64,000 nucleotides of DNA, from positions 2,604,001 to 2,668,000 of the forward strand of contig NZ_LT907782.1 in the NCBI RefSeq assembly GCF_900206265.1, written 5' to 3'. This DNA is from Nitrosomonas ureae (GTDB lineage: Bacteria > Pseudomonadota > Gammaproteobacteria > Burkholderiales > Nitrosomonadaceae). The notes below the pieces were generated by a model, which saw only the letters and a program-made list of their open reading frames with translations, did no database searches and was not told where the DNA came from. A program made the translations under genes and the position numbers. How positions within the stretch are numbered: the first letter of the stretch is position 1; the number at the start of each line of letters is the position of its first letter. Positions 8,694 to 18,948 of this stretch are shown piece after piece.

Positions 8694-10151
8694 ATGAGTG
8701 ATTCAAAAAAATTGACCACGGCCGCTGGTGTGCCTGTACCCGATAATCAGAATACCATGACGGTCGGGCCACGAGGCCCCGCTTTGCTGCAGGATGTATG
8801 GCTGCTCGAGAAGCTGGCGCATTTCGATCGCGAAGTGATTCCTGAACGGCGCATGCATGCAAAAGGTTCCGGTGCTTACGGCACGTTCACTGTGATACAC
8901 GATATCACCCGGTACACGCGGGCTAAAATTTTTTCGCACATTGGCAAAAAAACCGATTTGTTCGCGCGTTTCACTACAGTTGCCGGTGAGCGTGGTGCGG
9001 CAGATGCCGAGCGCGACATCCGTGGTTTCGCGGTTAAATTTTATACTGAGGAAGGCAACTGGGATATGGTCGGGAATAATACGCCGGTGTTCTTCATGCG
9101 TGATCCCCTGAAGTTCCCCGACTTGAATCATGCTGTGAAGCGTGATCCGCGTACCAACATGCGCAGCGCAAAGAACAACTGGGATTTCTGGACTTCGTTA
9201 CCGGAAGCGTTGCACCAGATCACCATTGTCATGTCTGACCGCGGCATTCCAGCCAGTTATCGCACCATGCATGGTTTTGGTTCGCACACCTTTAGTTTTA
9301 TCAACGCTGGTAACGAACGTTTTTGGGTTAAGTTCCATTTTAAGAGCCAGCAAGGCATCAGGAATCTGACCGATGCAGAAGCCGAGGCGATTATTGGCAA
9401 AGATCGCGAAAGTCATCAACGTGATCTGTATGAAGCTATCGAGCGGGGTGACTTTCCGAGGTGGGTATTGCAAATACAGATTATGCCGGAAGCTGCTGCA
9501 TCCCAACTGCCATACAATCCGTTTGACCTGACCAAGGTATGGCCGCACAAGGATTTTCCGCTGATTGAAGTGGGCGTGATGGAACTCAATCGCAATCCGG
9601 AGAATTTTTTCGCCGAAGTTGAGCAATCAGCTTTCAATCCGGCTAACGTTGCGCCAGGTATCAGCTTTTCACCCGATAAAATGCTGCAGGCCCGTCTTTT
9701 CTCCTATGGCGATGCGCAGCGCTACCGGCTTGGTGTCAATCATCACTTGATCCCGGTGAATGCTCCGCGCTGTCCGTTTCACAGTTATCATCGTGATGGT
9801 CAGATGCGCGTCGACGGTAATCATGGTGCTACGCCCGGCTATGAACCCAATAGCTATGGCGAATGGCAGGAGCAACCGGATTTTCGTGAGCCGCCTTTGT
9901 CTGTTGAAGGCGCCGCCGATCATTGGAATCATCGTGAAGATACCGACTACTATTCGCAACCCGGCGCTTTATTTCGTTTGATGACGCCGATGCAGCAACA
10001 AGCTTTGTTTACCAACACGGCTAAGTCGATCAGTGGTGCTCCACGCGAGATTCAGATTCGCCATATCCGCCATTGCCTTAAGGCTGATCCCGCTTATGGA
10101 AAAGGTATTGCTGATGCGTTGGGTATTCCGTTATTGGATGTTACTGATTAG
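8694..10151 (+). CDS. katA: monofunctional haem catalase
   Basis: 485 residues, the size of small-subunit catalases, without signal peptide. The distal His is in [20 protein letters not shown] context ([12 protein letters not shown]), the distal Asn in [14 protein letters not shown], and the proximal haem-ligand Tyr in [14 protein letters not shown]. It converts hydrogen peroxide to water and oxygen in the cytoplasm. AAGGAGACTGTT precedes ATG 8694. It stands alone, with the 37-bp palindrome in its upstream region. Confidence 0.95.
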   Translation: MSDSKKLTTAAGVPVPDNQNTMTVGPRGPALLQDVWLLEKLAHFDREVIPERRMHAKGSGAYGTFTVIHDITRYTRAKIFSHIGKKTDLFARFTTVAGERGAADAERDIRGFAVKFYTEEGNWDMVGNNTPVFFMRDPLKFPDLNHAVKRDPRTNMRSAKNNWDFWTSLPEALHQITIVMSDRGIPASYRTMHGFGSHTFSFINAGNERFWVKFHFKSQQGIRNLTDAEAEAIIGKDRESHQRDLYEAIERGDFPRWVLQIQIMPEAAASQLPYNPFDLTKVWPHKDFPLIEVGVMELNRNPENFFAEVEQSAFNPANVAPGISFSPDKMLQARLFSYGDAQRYRLGVNHHLIPVNAPRCPFHSYHRDGQMRVDGNHGATPGYEPNSYGEWQEQPDFREPPLSVEGAADHWNHREDTDYYSQPGALFRLMTPMQQQALFTNTAKSISGAPREIQIRHIRHCLKADPAYGKGIADALGIPLLDVTD

Positions 10152-10345
10152 AGTCAGGCGAGAGCGGCTCACGGGGGAAGTCATCGAGGTAAGCTCTCGC
10201 ACGCAGGCAGCAAATAAAACGATATACGTGTTAACGGACTACCTGACGGAATTTAATTCGTAAAATCGGGAAAGATTGCCCGCTACCGGAAATTTACTTT
10301 CTGTTCAATCGTAGGGATTACAATTGATGACTTCTCAGCAATAGA

Positions 10346-10735
10346 TCAATTGTTACAGGCTACTTTCCATTCTGCTTCATCGACGCTATCCGGCGGGACC
10401 GGTACCCACTTTTGCGGTTGATTGTAGGAGCGGATCAGATCGCCGCCTTCCATATTCCAGCTGAAAAACTTGTAAGCCAGTTTGCGCATTTGCTTTTGTT
10501 TACAATCGTACTCGCGGCGGATTCTTTCTGATAAATATTCAACACCGGAGGTTTTCTGCACGGTTTGGTAATCAAATAAAGCCCACATTTTGGCGCGGTC
10601 TCCAGCCTTTTGGATCGAAGCTACGTCGGCGTAGGCGGTATAGCCTCCATTGAGGCTGCTCTCACCTACTTTGGTCCATTCCGCCATCGCGCTAGTGCTG
10701 ATCAGAGTCATTGTCAAAGCTAATAGTTTTATCAT
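10346..10735 (-). CDS. secreted surface-adhesin E-like small protein (first paralogue)
   Basis: 129 residues with a signal peptide (cleaved after AMA, about residue 18), so the mature protein starts EWTKVGES. The body has a YADVASIQKAG strand, MWALFDY, then REYDCKQKQMR and a late Cys (KVACNN), matching the small Adhesin_E-like fold seen in many secreted betaproteobacterial proteins. The two Cys may form a disulfide. A paralogue lies at 27145-27531 with the same layout. Function unknown. Confidence 0.7.
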   Translation of the reverse strand: MIKLLALTMTLISTSAMAEWTKVGESSLNGGYTAYADVASIQKAGDRAKMWALFDYQTVQKTSGVEYLSERIRREYDCKQKQMRKLAYKFFSWNMEGGDLIRSYNQPQKWVPVPPDSVDEAEWKVACNN

Positions 10736-10996
10736 GTATTTTCGATTTTGTTTATTATCAGTCGGATTGTGTGAAGCGTAGTAAGCTCAATAGTACCGCT
10801 AATTTAATAACAATCATAGCGCATACCTCAGTATTATTTTTGCGCTGGTTTTCTCTCAAGACCTTTACTTTTAACACGCTGTCATGACCTTGGTAACGCG
10901 CATTGTCGGGGCCAGGAACGCGTGTCCAGAAAGAATTTATTGGCAATAAATCAGCATCTCATCAGCCGGATCGTTTCTGTGAACTTGAGTTGCCTT

Positions 10997-12805
10997 CTAC
11001 TTAGCGATTGATAAATCAAGAAGATCCAATTTTTCGAGCTCTATGATAGTCTCTTGAAGCGTGTTGGTAACTCGATTGGCTCCCACCGCTTGTAGTTTAT
11101 TAGAGTTATTCTTGATAGATTGAGGGTCGTTTATACCGAATCTGCTGGCAACGATGACTATCTCCGGAAATCGTGCACGTATGCGTTTGCAAAGATAGAT
11201 TGTATGCGCTAGATCGCCTGGATAAACTGACGCGATAACGGCAATACTGGCTTTTAATTGTTCAATGATTGTTAGCGTTTCAGTTGCAAGCCCTAATGAA
11301 TTAAGTTGATGGCACTCAAAATCTTCATGGGGTATTGATTTAATTAGTATTTGTGCTGCCAGATCATCAATCGAATCTCGTGCTGGAATGACTAAAATAA
11401 TATTGCGCTGAGTCTGTTCTTGCTTTTCATTTTCTTTGGTTTCTTCTTCATAATCTTTAATAACTGCTGTTAAATTATCGACTAATTCATTTTGTTCATC
11501 GGTATCAATTTTACCGTGGCGTAAATCGATTCTGGTCTGCATTAATGCGGGAATGGCTAAACTGTCGAATGCTTGTACTAAGGTATGATCAGTATCAGAA
11601 AGGTGTTTTTCAACTATGTCAGAGGCTTCATCGATGTCATCGGCTAATAATCGTTGATAAAAGCGCTGTCCGGCTGACAGGGTGGGACGGTCGCCGAGCA
11701 GTGTATCCAGAAAACCTAAATAAGGAACATATCGGCCCAGCACTACGATACAAACAGTCAGCGGTGAAGCGAGGATAAGGCCGATAGGCCCCCACAGCCA
11801 TGTCCAAAACGCGACGCAAACCAGTAAAGCTGCCTGGGATACACCGATGCCACGACCATAAAGCATAGGTTCGATGATCATATTGGTTATCAGCTCAAGT
11901 ACGCAGAACATTGCGAGCACCATTATCGCCAATGACCAATCCGGTGAGAGCAGTAAACTCAGCGTAATGGGCAGGATTGCAGTCAGCCATGCACCGAGAT
12001 AGGGAATATAACGTAACAGCGCCCCGAAGAATCCCCATAACGCTGCATAAGGAACGCCGAGTAACCATAAACCTAGAGCCACTGCGATGCCGTATCCTAA
12101 ATTTATCAGCAATTGCATCAGTAAATACCTGCTGACGCGTTCACCCGCATCTTCGAATGCTCGGGTTGTGTGGGCCAATTGTTCTACACCGATTAACGAA
12201 ATGACACGATCGCGTAAATCTTCACGATTGAGCAGCATAAAGCAAACCAGCACAATGATTAATCCCGCGTTAGCCAGTGGTTCCAGCATCGGGCCAAAAA
12301 CAGACCACAATTGTGAAAGCTGAAAGGGGCCATCATCTACAATACGTACGGGTTGAGCTTCAATTTTTTCTTTTTTGTCGGCAGGGATGGGTAAGTTGTC
12401 TTCAATTGCCGGATTATTTGTCAATTTCTCGGTGATACGTTCTGTTACAACCTGCAACTTGTCTAATATCCCATCACGGTCGCGCTCGGTGATTTGATTG
12501 AGCTTGGATAAAATATTGTTTTCATATTGGGGATAGGTATCCAATAAGCTTCCAATTTGGCTGGTTACCCCCCAAATTGCCCCCACAATGCTGCTTAATG
12601 CCAGTGAAGCGGCTAGGGCGACCGCTACGACTCTGGCGACACCATGCTGCTGTAGCCATGCTACGATCGGTGTAAGTAAAAAAGTTAAGAGAATCGATAA
12701 TGCAACAGGAATAACGATTATCCTGGCCCAATAAAGGAAGCCCAGCACTAATGCCAGAGCGATTAGCATTGATACGTTATTGGTAACCAAAAGATTTTTT
12801 TTCAT
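10997..12805 (-). CDS. AI-2E/PerM-type permease with C-terminal cobalamin-binding-like domain
   Basis: 602 residues, well beyond the usual 350-380. The first 350 residues form the AI-2E transporter fold: paired N-terminal helices, a periplasmic loop at about 70-190, then helices with YGIAVALGLWLLGVPYA, LRYIPYLGAWL and GPIGLILASPLTV. A linker rich in E, D and K follows. From about 470 to the end is an alpha/beta domain beginning IILVIPARDSIDD, with AVIASVYPGDLAH and IRARFPEIVIVASRFG, which reads like a B12-binding or receiver-type Rossmann fold. No B12 DxHxxG motif is visible. Transport substrate unknown. Confidence 0.85.
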   Translation of the reverse strand: MKKNLLVTNNVSMLIALALVLGFLYWARIIVIPVALSILLTFLLTPIVAWLQQHGVARVVAVALAASLALSSIVGAIWGVTSQIGSLLDTYPQYENNILSKLNQITERDRDGILDKLQVVTERITEKLTNNPAIEDNLPIPADKKEKIEAQPVRIVDDGPFQLSQLWSVFGPMLEPLANAGLIIVLVCFMLLNREDLRDRVISLIGVEQLAHTTRAFEDAGERVSRYLLMQLLINLGYGIAVALGLWLLGVPYAALWGFFGALLRYIPYLGAWLTAILPITLSLLLSPDWSLAIMVLAMFCVLELITNMIIEPMLYGRGIGVSQAALLVCVAFWTWLWGPIGLILASPLTVCIVVLGRYVPYLGFLDTLLGDRPTLSAGQRFYQRLLADDIDEASDIVEKHLSDTDHTLVQAFDSLAIPALMQTRIDLRHGKIDTDEQNELVDNLTAVIKDYEEETKENEKQEQTQRNIILVIPARDSIDDLAAQILIKSIPHEDFECHQLNSLGLATETLTIIEQLKASIAVIASVYPGDLAHTIYLCKRIRARFPEIVIVASRFGINDPQSIKNNSNKLQAVGANRVTNTLQETIIELEKLDLLDLSIAK

Positions 12806-12924
12806 ATTACTTCTTTTTCATGTACCGAGAGGCTGGGGATTTGAATTTATGCGGGCAAAGCGTTACTTACATAATAATACAGTCTGCTAGTCTAGAGCCT
12901 AAAAATCCTACTGAGATATGATAA

Positions 12925-13065
12925 GAGACCTTTGCACGGTTACTACGCGGCACGATAATTGCGTTAAAAATTCGCGAAAAATGCTCATTTACCCCGTGTA
13001 AACTCCGCTTTTTCGCAAATTTTTGCCTTATTCTCGTACCGCTCATGACACCGTGCAAAGGTCTC
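12925..13065. mobile_element. 141-bp MITE, copy 1
   Basis: Ends are a perfect 16-bp terminal inverted repeat (GAGACCTTTGCACGGT and complement), and inner arms (AAAAATTCGCGAAAAA with a 15/16 match) make the whole element a foldback. It is flanked by an exact 5-bp target duplication GATAA at 12920-12924 and 13066-13070. It is identical over 141 bp to the copy at 52655-52795. It has no transposase and sits between genes. Confidence 0.93.
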
Positions 13066-13485
13066 GATAAGTAGATTGCATTAAAAGGCGTTTCCTATCC
13101 GAGCAAAGCTAGTAACGTGCTCCTCAGTTCAATTGCTATCTTTTTGTTAAAATAAATTTGTTTCTCCTCAGTTTCTAAGGTCGAATTTAGTCAATTATTG
13201 TCAGATTAAATTTTGGAATTCAAATCAAATTAAGTTATTAAAATTAAAAATTTAAAATTTGAACCTATCGCTGACTAGAATAATTCCAGCTTAGTCCGCA
13301 TGGATCTGGTGAGATTGCGTTTTCTCTTTAAAACACGGGAGAGATTAGCAGGATCAATTTCTGTAGTATGAGCTATTCATCTGAGACCTGCTGATTACAC
13401 CTTTCTTTGTAATTGACAGGCGGTTAGTTCAAATAGGCATGGTTGATTGATGCCAATGAAGCACCTACCGCAAAATTCCATGCTT
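13066..13485. other. AT-rich intergenic region
   Basis: 420 bp with runs of A and T around 13200-13260. No open frame, RNA gene or strong hairpin was found. It separates the MITE and permease promoter side from the end of the dioxygenase gene. Confidence 0.5.
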
Positions 13486-14307
13486 CTATTGCCATAGAAA
13501 GCTCGTCACTTTTTTCCCCATAATCTCATCATTAAATACAACCTTTGCTATAGGGGAACCGGCGCAAGCGGTACCAAAGCAAACATGTAAAGGCAACAAA
13601 TGTTCTTCTCTCGGGTGACAAAGCCGGGCAAACGGAGCCTGCTCCCATTCGATCAAGCGTTGTTCGCGCTGTTCCGATGAAATGTCCGAACGAGTGCATG
13701 TTTCAATCAACCAGTGATTAAATCCCTCATTTTCTTTACTGCTATCGATTTCCTTCGAGAAAAATGTTTTCAAATTATGAAATGACATGCCTGAACCGAT
13801 AATCAGAATATTTTTCTCACGTATGGATGCGATAGCTTTTCCAAGCGCGATATGCTTTGCCGGATCCAAATTCTTGAGCAACGATAATTGAATACAGGGA
13901 ATCTGCCCTTCCGGATACATCAGCTTGAGCGGCACAAATAATCCGTGGTCAAAACCGCGCTGCTCATCGAGTCTCGCCGGTATGTCGCTCGCCATTAACA
14001 AGGTGTAAATTTCTTTTGCCAACTCGGGATTACCCGGTGCCGCATATTGAATGGTGTAGGCCTCGACAGGAAATCCATAGTAGTCATAAATTATTTCAGG
14101 CTGATTACCACTGGTTATCGTTGCCTGTTCCTCTTCCCAGTGGGCGCTGATGACTAAAATCGCGGATGGCTCGTTCAGCTCACTTGCGATTTTCCGCAGA
14201 AAAGAAACCATCTTTTCATGCCTCTTGTCGCCCAGAATCGGTAATGGGCCGCCACCGTGAGGTAAAAACAAAACGGGCGAAAGCACTGGTGATATTTGGC
14301 TTGCCAT
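13486..14307 (-). CDS. class III extradiol ring-cleavage dioxygenase, LigB/DODA type
   Basis: 273 residues from ATG 14307; AGGTGA lies nine bases upstream, favouring this over a GTG four codons earlier. The LigB-like fold shows metal-binding motifs FLPHGGGP, VISAHWEEE and RGFDHGLFVPL, plus a C-terminal HPREEHLLPLHV. Members cleave catechol-type rings or act as 4,5-DOPA dioxygenase, and zinc forms exist in bacteria. The true substrate is not shown. The neighbour wrbA (quinone reductase) suggests aromatic or quinone stress chemistry. Confidence 0.9.
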   Translation of the reverse strand: MASQISPVLSPVLFLPHGGGPLPILGDKRHEKMVSFLRKIASELNEPSAILVISAHWEEEQATITSGNQPEIIYDYYGFPVEAYTIQYAAPGNPELAKEIYTLLMASDIPARLDEQRGFDHGLFVPLKLMYPEGQIPCIQLSLLKNLDPAKHIALGKAIASIREKNILIIGSGMSFHNLKTFFSKEIDSSKENEGFNHWLIETCTRSDISSEQREQRLIEWEQAPFARLCHPREEHLLPLHVCFGTACAGSPIAKVVFNDEIMGKKVTSFLWQ

Positions 14308-14380
14308 CGTTAAAATCACCTGCTAGTAGAGAGGCAGTACATTTTATTAAATTTGAGTAATATCACTTTATTAAGTTGGC

Positions 14381-14986
14381 TTATTCACGACATAGTCGGC
14401 CTGTTACTTCCGCAACATGGGTACCTTGAAAGCGTGCAATTTTTATTTCATTGTCTGATGGTTGACGTTTCCCATCGCCACCGGCCAGCGTGCTTGCTCC
14501 ATAGGGCGATCCGCCGGTGATTTCATTCATATTCATGATTTCCTGACAGGAATAGGGAACACCCACGATGATCATGCCGTGATGAAGCAGGGTGGTATGA
14601 AACGAGGTGATCGTGGTTTCCTGTCCGCCATGCTGCGTACCGGTAGACGTAAACACGCTACCTACTTTGCCGATCAGCCCACCATTGAGCCATAACCGGC
14701 CTGTCTGATCCAGAAAATTGCGCATTTGCGCGCACATATTGCCGAAACGCGTAGGTGTACCAAAAATGATGGCATCATAATCGGGCAATTCATCCACCGT
14801 CGCAATTGGCGCTGACTGATCAAGCTTGGCACCGACCCTTCGTGCCACTTCTTCCGACATGAGTTCGGGGACACGTTTAACGACAACCTCCGTATTCTCG
14901 ACATTGAGCGCACCTTCAGCTACCGCGGTGGCCATGATTTCGATATGACCATACATGCTGTAATACAGAACAAGAATTTTTGCCAT
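14381..14986 (-). CDS. wrbA: WrbA, NAD(P)H:quinone oxidoreductase
   Basis: 201 residues of flavodoxin-like fold. The FMN phosphate loop is YYSMYGHIE (about 8-16); [19 protein letters not shown] and [12 protein letters not shown] are characteristic WrbA loops, and [12 protein letters not shown] is the C-terminal FMN contact. It reduces quinones by two electrons in the cytoplasm, preventing semiquinone formation. AGGAGGTG precedes the ATG. It lies 74 bp upstream of the dioxygenase gene on the same strand, so the two may share a transcript. Confidence 0.95.
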   Translation of the reverse strand: MAKILVLYYSMYGHIEIMATAVAEGALNVENTEVVVKRVPELMSEEVARRVGAKLDQSAPIATVDELPDYDAIIFGTPTRFGNMCAQMRNFLDQTGRLWLNGGLIGKVGSVFTSTGTQHGGQETTITSFHTTLLHHGMIIVGVPYSCQEIMNMNEITGGSPYGASTLAGGDGKRQPSDNEIKIARFQGTHVAEVTGRLCRE

Positions 14987-15103
14987 GTTGCACCTCCTGA
15001 TTTATAGGGCTGTGAACTAAAGCTTTGCCAGATTTTGATAGTACTCTTTTTACATTACTTATGAAATTAAAAATTCAGAAGCGTTGTTTTAAACTTTCCA
15101 TAT

Positions 15104-17452
15104 TTACCTCAGCTTAATTGCGCGTAGCCGCAATGCATTGACGATCACGCTGACCGAAGATAGCGACATCGCTGCCGCAGCAAAAATCGGCGAGAGCAAG
15201 ATGCCGAAGAATGGATACAGTACCCCGGCTGCGATCGGTACGCCCGCTGCATTGTAGATAAAGGCGAAGAACAGATTCTGGCGGATGTTGCGCATGGTTG
15301 CTTCGGAAAGGTGCCGCGCCCGGACGATATCCAGCAGATCGCCGCGAAGCAAGGTTACTCCCGCGCTTTCAATCGCAACGTCGGTACCCGTACCCATGGC
15401 AATGCCAACATCGGCGGTAGCCAAAGCCGGAGCATCGTTGACTCCATCTCCCGCCATTGCGACCACTCGCCCTTGTTCGCGCAATCGCGTTACGATTGCC
15501 GCTTTCTGATCGGGTAACACTTCCGCTTCCACTTCGTCGATACCCAGCTGCCGGGCAACCGCTTCAGCCGTAATGCGATTGTCACCGGTCAGCATGACGA
15601 TGCGGATGCCGTCGGCGTGCAGAGCATCAATAGCTGCAGGTGTCGATTCCTTCACTGGATCGGCGATAGCGACAATACCGGCCGTTGTTCCATTGACCGC
15701 CACGAAGATTACTGTTGCTCCATGCTGGCGCAGATCATCTGCTTGTACTTGCAACACCTGGGTGTCGATATTCAATTCGGCAAGAAACTTGGTATTGCCC
15801 AGGACGATGTGGTGTCCATCGACAGTACCGACTACGCCTTTGCCAGTAGGTGAATCAAAGTCGGTCGCCTTGGTCAGTGCAATCGAGCGCTCCTTGGCTG
15901 CAGCGACGATGGCGGCAGCCAGGGGATGCTCACTTCCTTGCTCCAGGCTGGCTGCAAGACGTAGCAGCTCGTTTTCGTCAATATTGCCAGCAGCGCGGAT
16001 TGCCGTGACCCTGGGCCTGCCTTCGGTCAGCGTACCGGTCTTGTCAATCACAATGGTGTCGACCTTTTCCATGCGTTCCAATGCTTCGGCGTTTTTGATC
16101 AGAACACCTTCGGTCGCACCCCGTCCGACACCCACCATGATCGACATCGGTGTCGCCAGACCCAGTGCGCATGGACAGGCGATGATCAGTACGCTGACGG
16201 CGGCGATCAGGGCATACCCCATGGCGGGCTGCGGACCCCAGATCGACCAGGCGGCAAAAGCAAGTATGGCGACCAGCATGACTGCCGGAACGAACCAGCC
16301 AGCCACGATGTCCGCCAGGCGCTGAATCGGTGCGCGTGAACGCTGTGCTTCCGATATCATGCGGACGATTTGCGCCAGCATGGTGTCACGTCCAACTTTT
16401 TCCGCATGCATCACAAAACTGCCCTGACCGTTGATGGTGCCGCCGATCACCTTGTCGCCGGGCTGTTTGCGTACCGGCATGGATTCACCGGTTACCATCG
16501 ATTCATCGACATTCGAGCCACCTTCCGTCACTTTGCCATCGACCGGTATCCGGTCGCCGGGACGTACCCGTAGGCGATCATCCACCATTACCTGATCCAG
16601 ATTGATCTCCTGTTCTGCATCGTCGTCGCCAAGACGACGGGCCGTCGTTGGTGATAAATTGAGTAAAGCTTTAATCGCACCGGAGGTACGTTCGCGCGCT
16701 CGCAATTCCAGCACCTGGCCCAATAACACCAGGACGGTGATGACTGCCGCAGCTTCGAAATAAACTGCGACCGATCCATCGCTGCTGCGAAAAGCATCGG
16801 GAAAGAAATCGGGTGCAACGGTGGCAACAATGCTATAGATCCATGCCACACCCGTGCCCATCGCAATCAATGTGAACATATTAAGCGCGCGGTTCTCAAT
16901 CGATTGCCAGCCGCGTACGAAAAACGGCCACCCTGCCCACAAGACGACTGGTGTTGCCAATGATAATTGTATCCAATTGGAAATCTGTGCAGATATAAGA
17001 TGCGCCAAGCCGATCAGGTGGTTGCCCATTTCCAAGATGAAGACCGGGATTGTCAACATGAGGCTGATCCAGAAACGGCGGGTCATGTCGGCAAGCTCCG
17101 AATTGGGTGCGTCGTCAAGCGAGATTTCTGCCGGTTCCAATGCCATACCGCAGAGCGGACAACTTCCCGGTCCGGTCTGCCGGATTTGTGGGTGCATCGG
17201 GCAGGTATAGATAGTGTCGGATGCGGATTCTTTGATTGGAATCTTGCCCGTTAGATAAATATCGGGTGTGGCTACGAATTTATCGTAACAGTGGACAGAG
17301 CAGAAATAGTAAGCTTGTTCACCATGCTCAGCGCGATGCTTCGCTGTATATGAATCGACCCGCATGCCGCAGACGGGATCGGTCGCTATGGCATGGTGAT
17401 GCGTATCATGATCGTGGCTATGCTGTACATGTTTGTGATGTTCGTGAGTCAT
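15104..17452 (-). CDS. copA: Cu+/Ag+-exporting P1B-type ATPase
   Basis: 782 residues. A His-rich N-terminus ([15 protein letters not shown]...) is followed by a YHS-type metal domain (DPVCGM) and a heavy-metal-binding zinc-ribbon motif (YTCPMHP ... CPLCGM). Eight membrane helices carry the ion-site CPC in [20 protein letters not shown] in helix 7 and MSLSSVSV in helix 8, which together fit copper class P1B-1. The phosphorylation loop is DKTGTLTEG, with TGES and GDGVNDAP also present. It uses ATP to pump cytosolic copper out. No CueR-type regulator adjoins. Confidence 0.94.
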   Translation of the reverse strand: MTHEHHKHVQHSHDHDTHHHAIATDPVCGMRVDSYTAKHRAEHGEQAYYFCSVHCYDKFVATPDIYLTGKIPIKESASDTIYTCPMHPQIRQTGPGSCPLCGMALEPAEISLDDAPNSELADMTRRFWISLMLTIPVFILEMGNHLIGLAHLISAQISNWIQLSLATPVVLWAGWPFFVRGWQSIENRALNMFTLIAMGTGVAWIYSIVATVAPDFFPDAFRSSDGSVAVYFEAAAVITVLVLLGQVLELRARERTSGAIKALLNLSPTTARRLGDDDAEQEINLDQVMVDDRLRVRPGDRIPVDGKVTEGGSNVDESMVTGESMPVRKQPGDKVIGGTINGQGSFVMHAEKVGRDTMLAQIVRMISEAQRSRAPIQRLADIVAGWFVPAVMLVAILAFAAWSIWGPQPAMGYALIAAVSVLIIACPCALGLATPMSIMVGVGRGATEGVLIKNAEALERMEKVDTIVIDKTGTLTEGRPRVTAIRAAGNIDENELLRLAASLEQGSEHPLAAAIVAAAKERSIALTKATDFDSPTGKGVVGTVDGHHIVLGNTKFLAELNIDTQVLQVQADDLRQHGATVIFVAVNGTTAGIVAIADPVKESTPAAIDALHADGIRIVMLTGDNRITAEAVARQLGIDEVEAEVLPDQKAAIVTRLREQGRVVAMAGDGVNDAPALATADVGIAMGTGTDVAIESAGVTLLRGDLLDIVRARHLSEATMRNIRQNLFFAFIYNAAGVPIAAGVLYPFFGILLSPIFAAAAMSLSSVSVIVNALRLRAIKLR

Positions 17453-17784
17453 AACTTGTAATCCTTATAGACCAGGTATTTTCGTGTTTCGGTGCTTTTT
17501 CAGCGGATTATATCTTAGCGCGGATAGTCAGCCGCAAGTCCACACTATTAGCTGAAAAACATGTATTCATCCAGTTACGTTTAACCTTAAATTTAATTCT
17601 AATTAATAGAATTTTGAGATTCATATTCAATGATGCGTGGAAAAAATCAATTTTGTGCGCGTAGCACGTGTTCAGGCTGTTACACTATTTTTCGCTTTCG
17701 CAGCGAAAAATAGTGCGCTTCAGTGTTACATTATGACTCCGCTATTTACAAGTTTCCAGTATAGGAAAATAGAGGAAATTTAAA
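17453..17784. other. divergent promoter region between copA and ldhA
   Basis: 332 bp without a gene. It holds the two outward promoters and the hairpin at 17683-17715. No copper-regulator operator could be confirmed by eye. Confidence 0.5.
17683..17715. repeat. perfect hairpin, 14-bp arms, TTCGC loop
   Basis: CACTATTTTTCGCT is mirrored exactly by AGCGAAAAATAGTG. The outer flanks also carry TGTTACA on both sides as a direct repeat. There is no T-tract after the stem, so a terminator is unlikely. It lies about 70 bp before ldhA. Confidence 0.85.
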
Positions 17785-18783
17785 ATGATATCCGCAGCGT
17801 TATATGATACGAAACCTTATGATCGTGAATATTTCCGGAATGCTTTATTCCACGAAAAAATTGATTGGCAATTTCATAAATTCCGACTTTCCGCCTCAAC
17901 GGCAGCTACTGCCGCAGGGGTGGATGCTGTATGCATTTTTGTAAATGATTGCTTAGATCGTACTTGCATCGCCCAACTTTCCAAGACCGGTGTAAAATTG
18001 ATTGCTTTGCGCTGTGCCGGGTATAATAATGTAGATCTCAAAGCCGCCAAGGAGTTTGGTTTTACTATTGTGCGTGTGCCTGCTTACTCTCCTCACGCTG
18101 TGGCGGAACATTCCATAGGTCTTCTATTAGCGCTTAATCGGCATATTCACCGTGCTCATAATCGTGTACGCGAGCACAATTTCTCTCTCACCGGACTCAT
18201 TGGTTTTGACCTTGCGGGAAAGACTGTTGGCATTGTGGGAACAGGTAAAATTGGTCGTATTGCTGCCAAAATCTATCGAGGTTTCGAGTGCCAGGTTATC
18301 GCCCATGACATCAATCCATGTCATGATTGGGCCGCTCAACAGGGAATCGAATATACGTCCTTTCCCGCCTTATTAAAAGAAAGTGACATAATCTCCCTGC
18401 ACCTTCCGCTTAATTCGGAAACTTACCACTTGTTATGTCGTGAGACATTTAAGCAAATGAAACGAGGCGTGTATCTTGTCAATACCAGCCGGGGAGGATT
18501 GATTGATACTACCGACCTTCTGGAAGCCCTTAAAGCAGACTGCATCGGCGGTGTCGCGCTTGATGTCTACGAGAGAGAAGGAGGGATCTTTTTTGAAGAT
18601 CATTCCGGACATATTTTGCAAGATGATGAACTTAATCTTTTACTTACTTATCCCAATGTTTTGATGACATCGCATCAAGCTTTTCTCACCCACGAGGCGC
18701 TCAGTGAAATAGCGCGTATTACGACCGAAAATATTATTCGTCTCCAGGCTAATCAACCCTATATTGATGAAACGGTTCTGTAA
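17785..18783 (+). CDS. ldhA: D-lactate dehydrogenase (2-hydroxyacid dehydrogenase family)
   Basis: 332 residues. The NAD-binding motif is GKTVGIVGTGKIGR (about 147-160). Substrate and catalytic residues lie in RCAGYNNVDL (Arg), VNTSRGGLIDT, VALDVYEREGG (Glu region) and the catalytic His in TSHQAFLT. The EGGIFFEDHS loop and the C-terminal HQAFLTHEAL are typical of LdhA-type fermentative D-lactate dehydrogenases. It interconverts pyruvate and D-lactate with NADH. It stands alone between copA and mutL; AGAGGAAAT precedes the ATG. Confidence 0.92.
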   Translation: MISAALYDTKPYDREYFRNALFHEKIDWQFHKFRLSASTAATAAGVDAVCIFVNDCLDRTCIAQLSKTGVKLIALRCAGYNNVDLKAAKEFGFTIVRVPAYSPHAVAEHSIGLLLALNRHIHRAHNRVREHNFSLTGLIGFDLAGKTVGIVGTGKIGRIAAKIYRGFECQVIAHDINPCHDWAAQQGIEYTSFPALLKESDIISLHLPLNSETYHLLCRETFKQMKRGVYLVNTSRGGLIDTTDLLEALKADCIGGVALDVYEREGGIFFEDHSGHILQDDELNLLLTYPNVLMTSHQAFLTHEALSEIARITTENIIRLQANQPYIDETVL

Positions 18784-18948
18784 AATTGCAAATTTATTGA
18801 ATTTGATAAGGTTAGTAAGCGAAACATAGAATCACTTGGGTCGTTCGTGATCGGATGACGGCTACTTCCCCGCATTGTATGATTAGATATGTAATGTTCT
18901 TATTTACGTTGCCCTAAGCACTCGCGGGTTGGGTTGGTGAGAATTTAT

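Noticed and set aside
10758..10946. 62-codon minus-strand frame
   Set aside because: No ribosome binding site, odd composition and no recognised family; it lies between genes.
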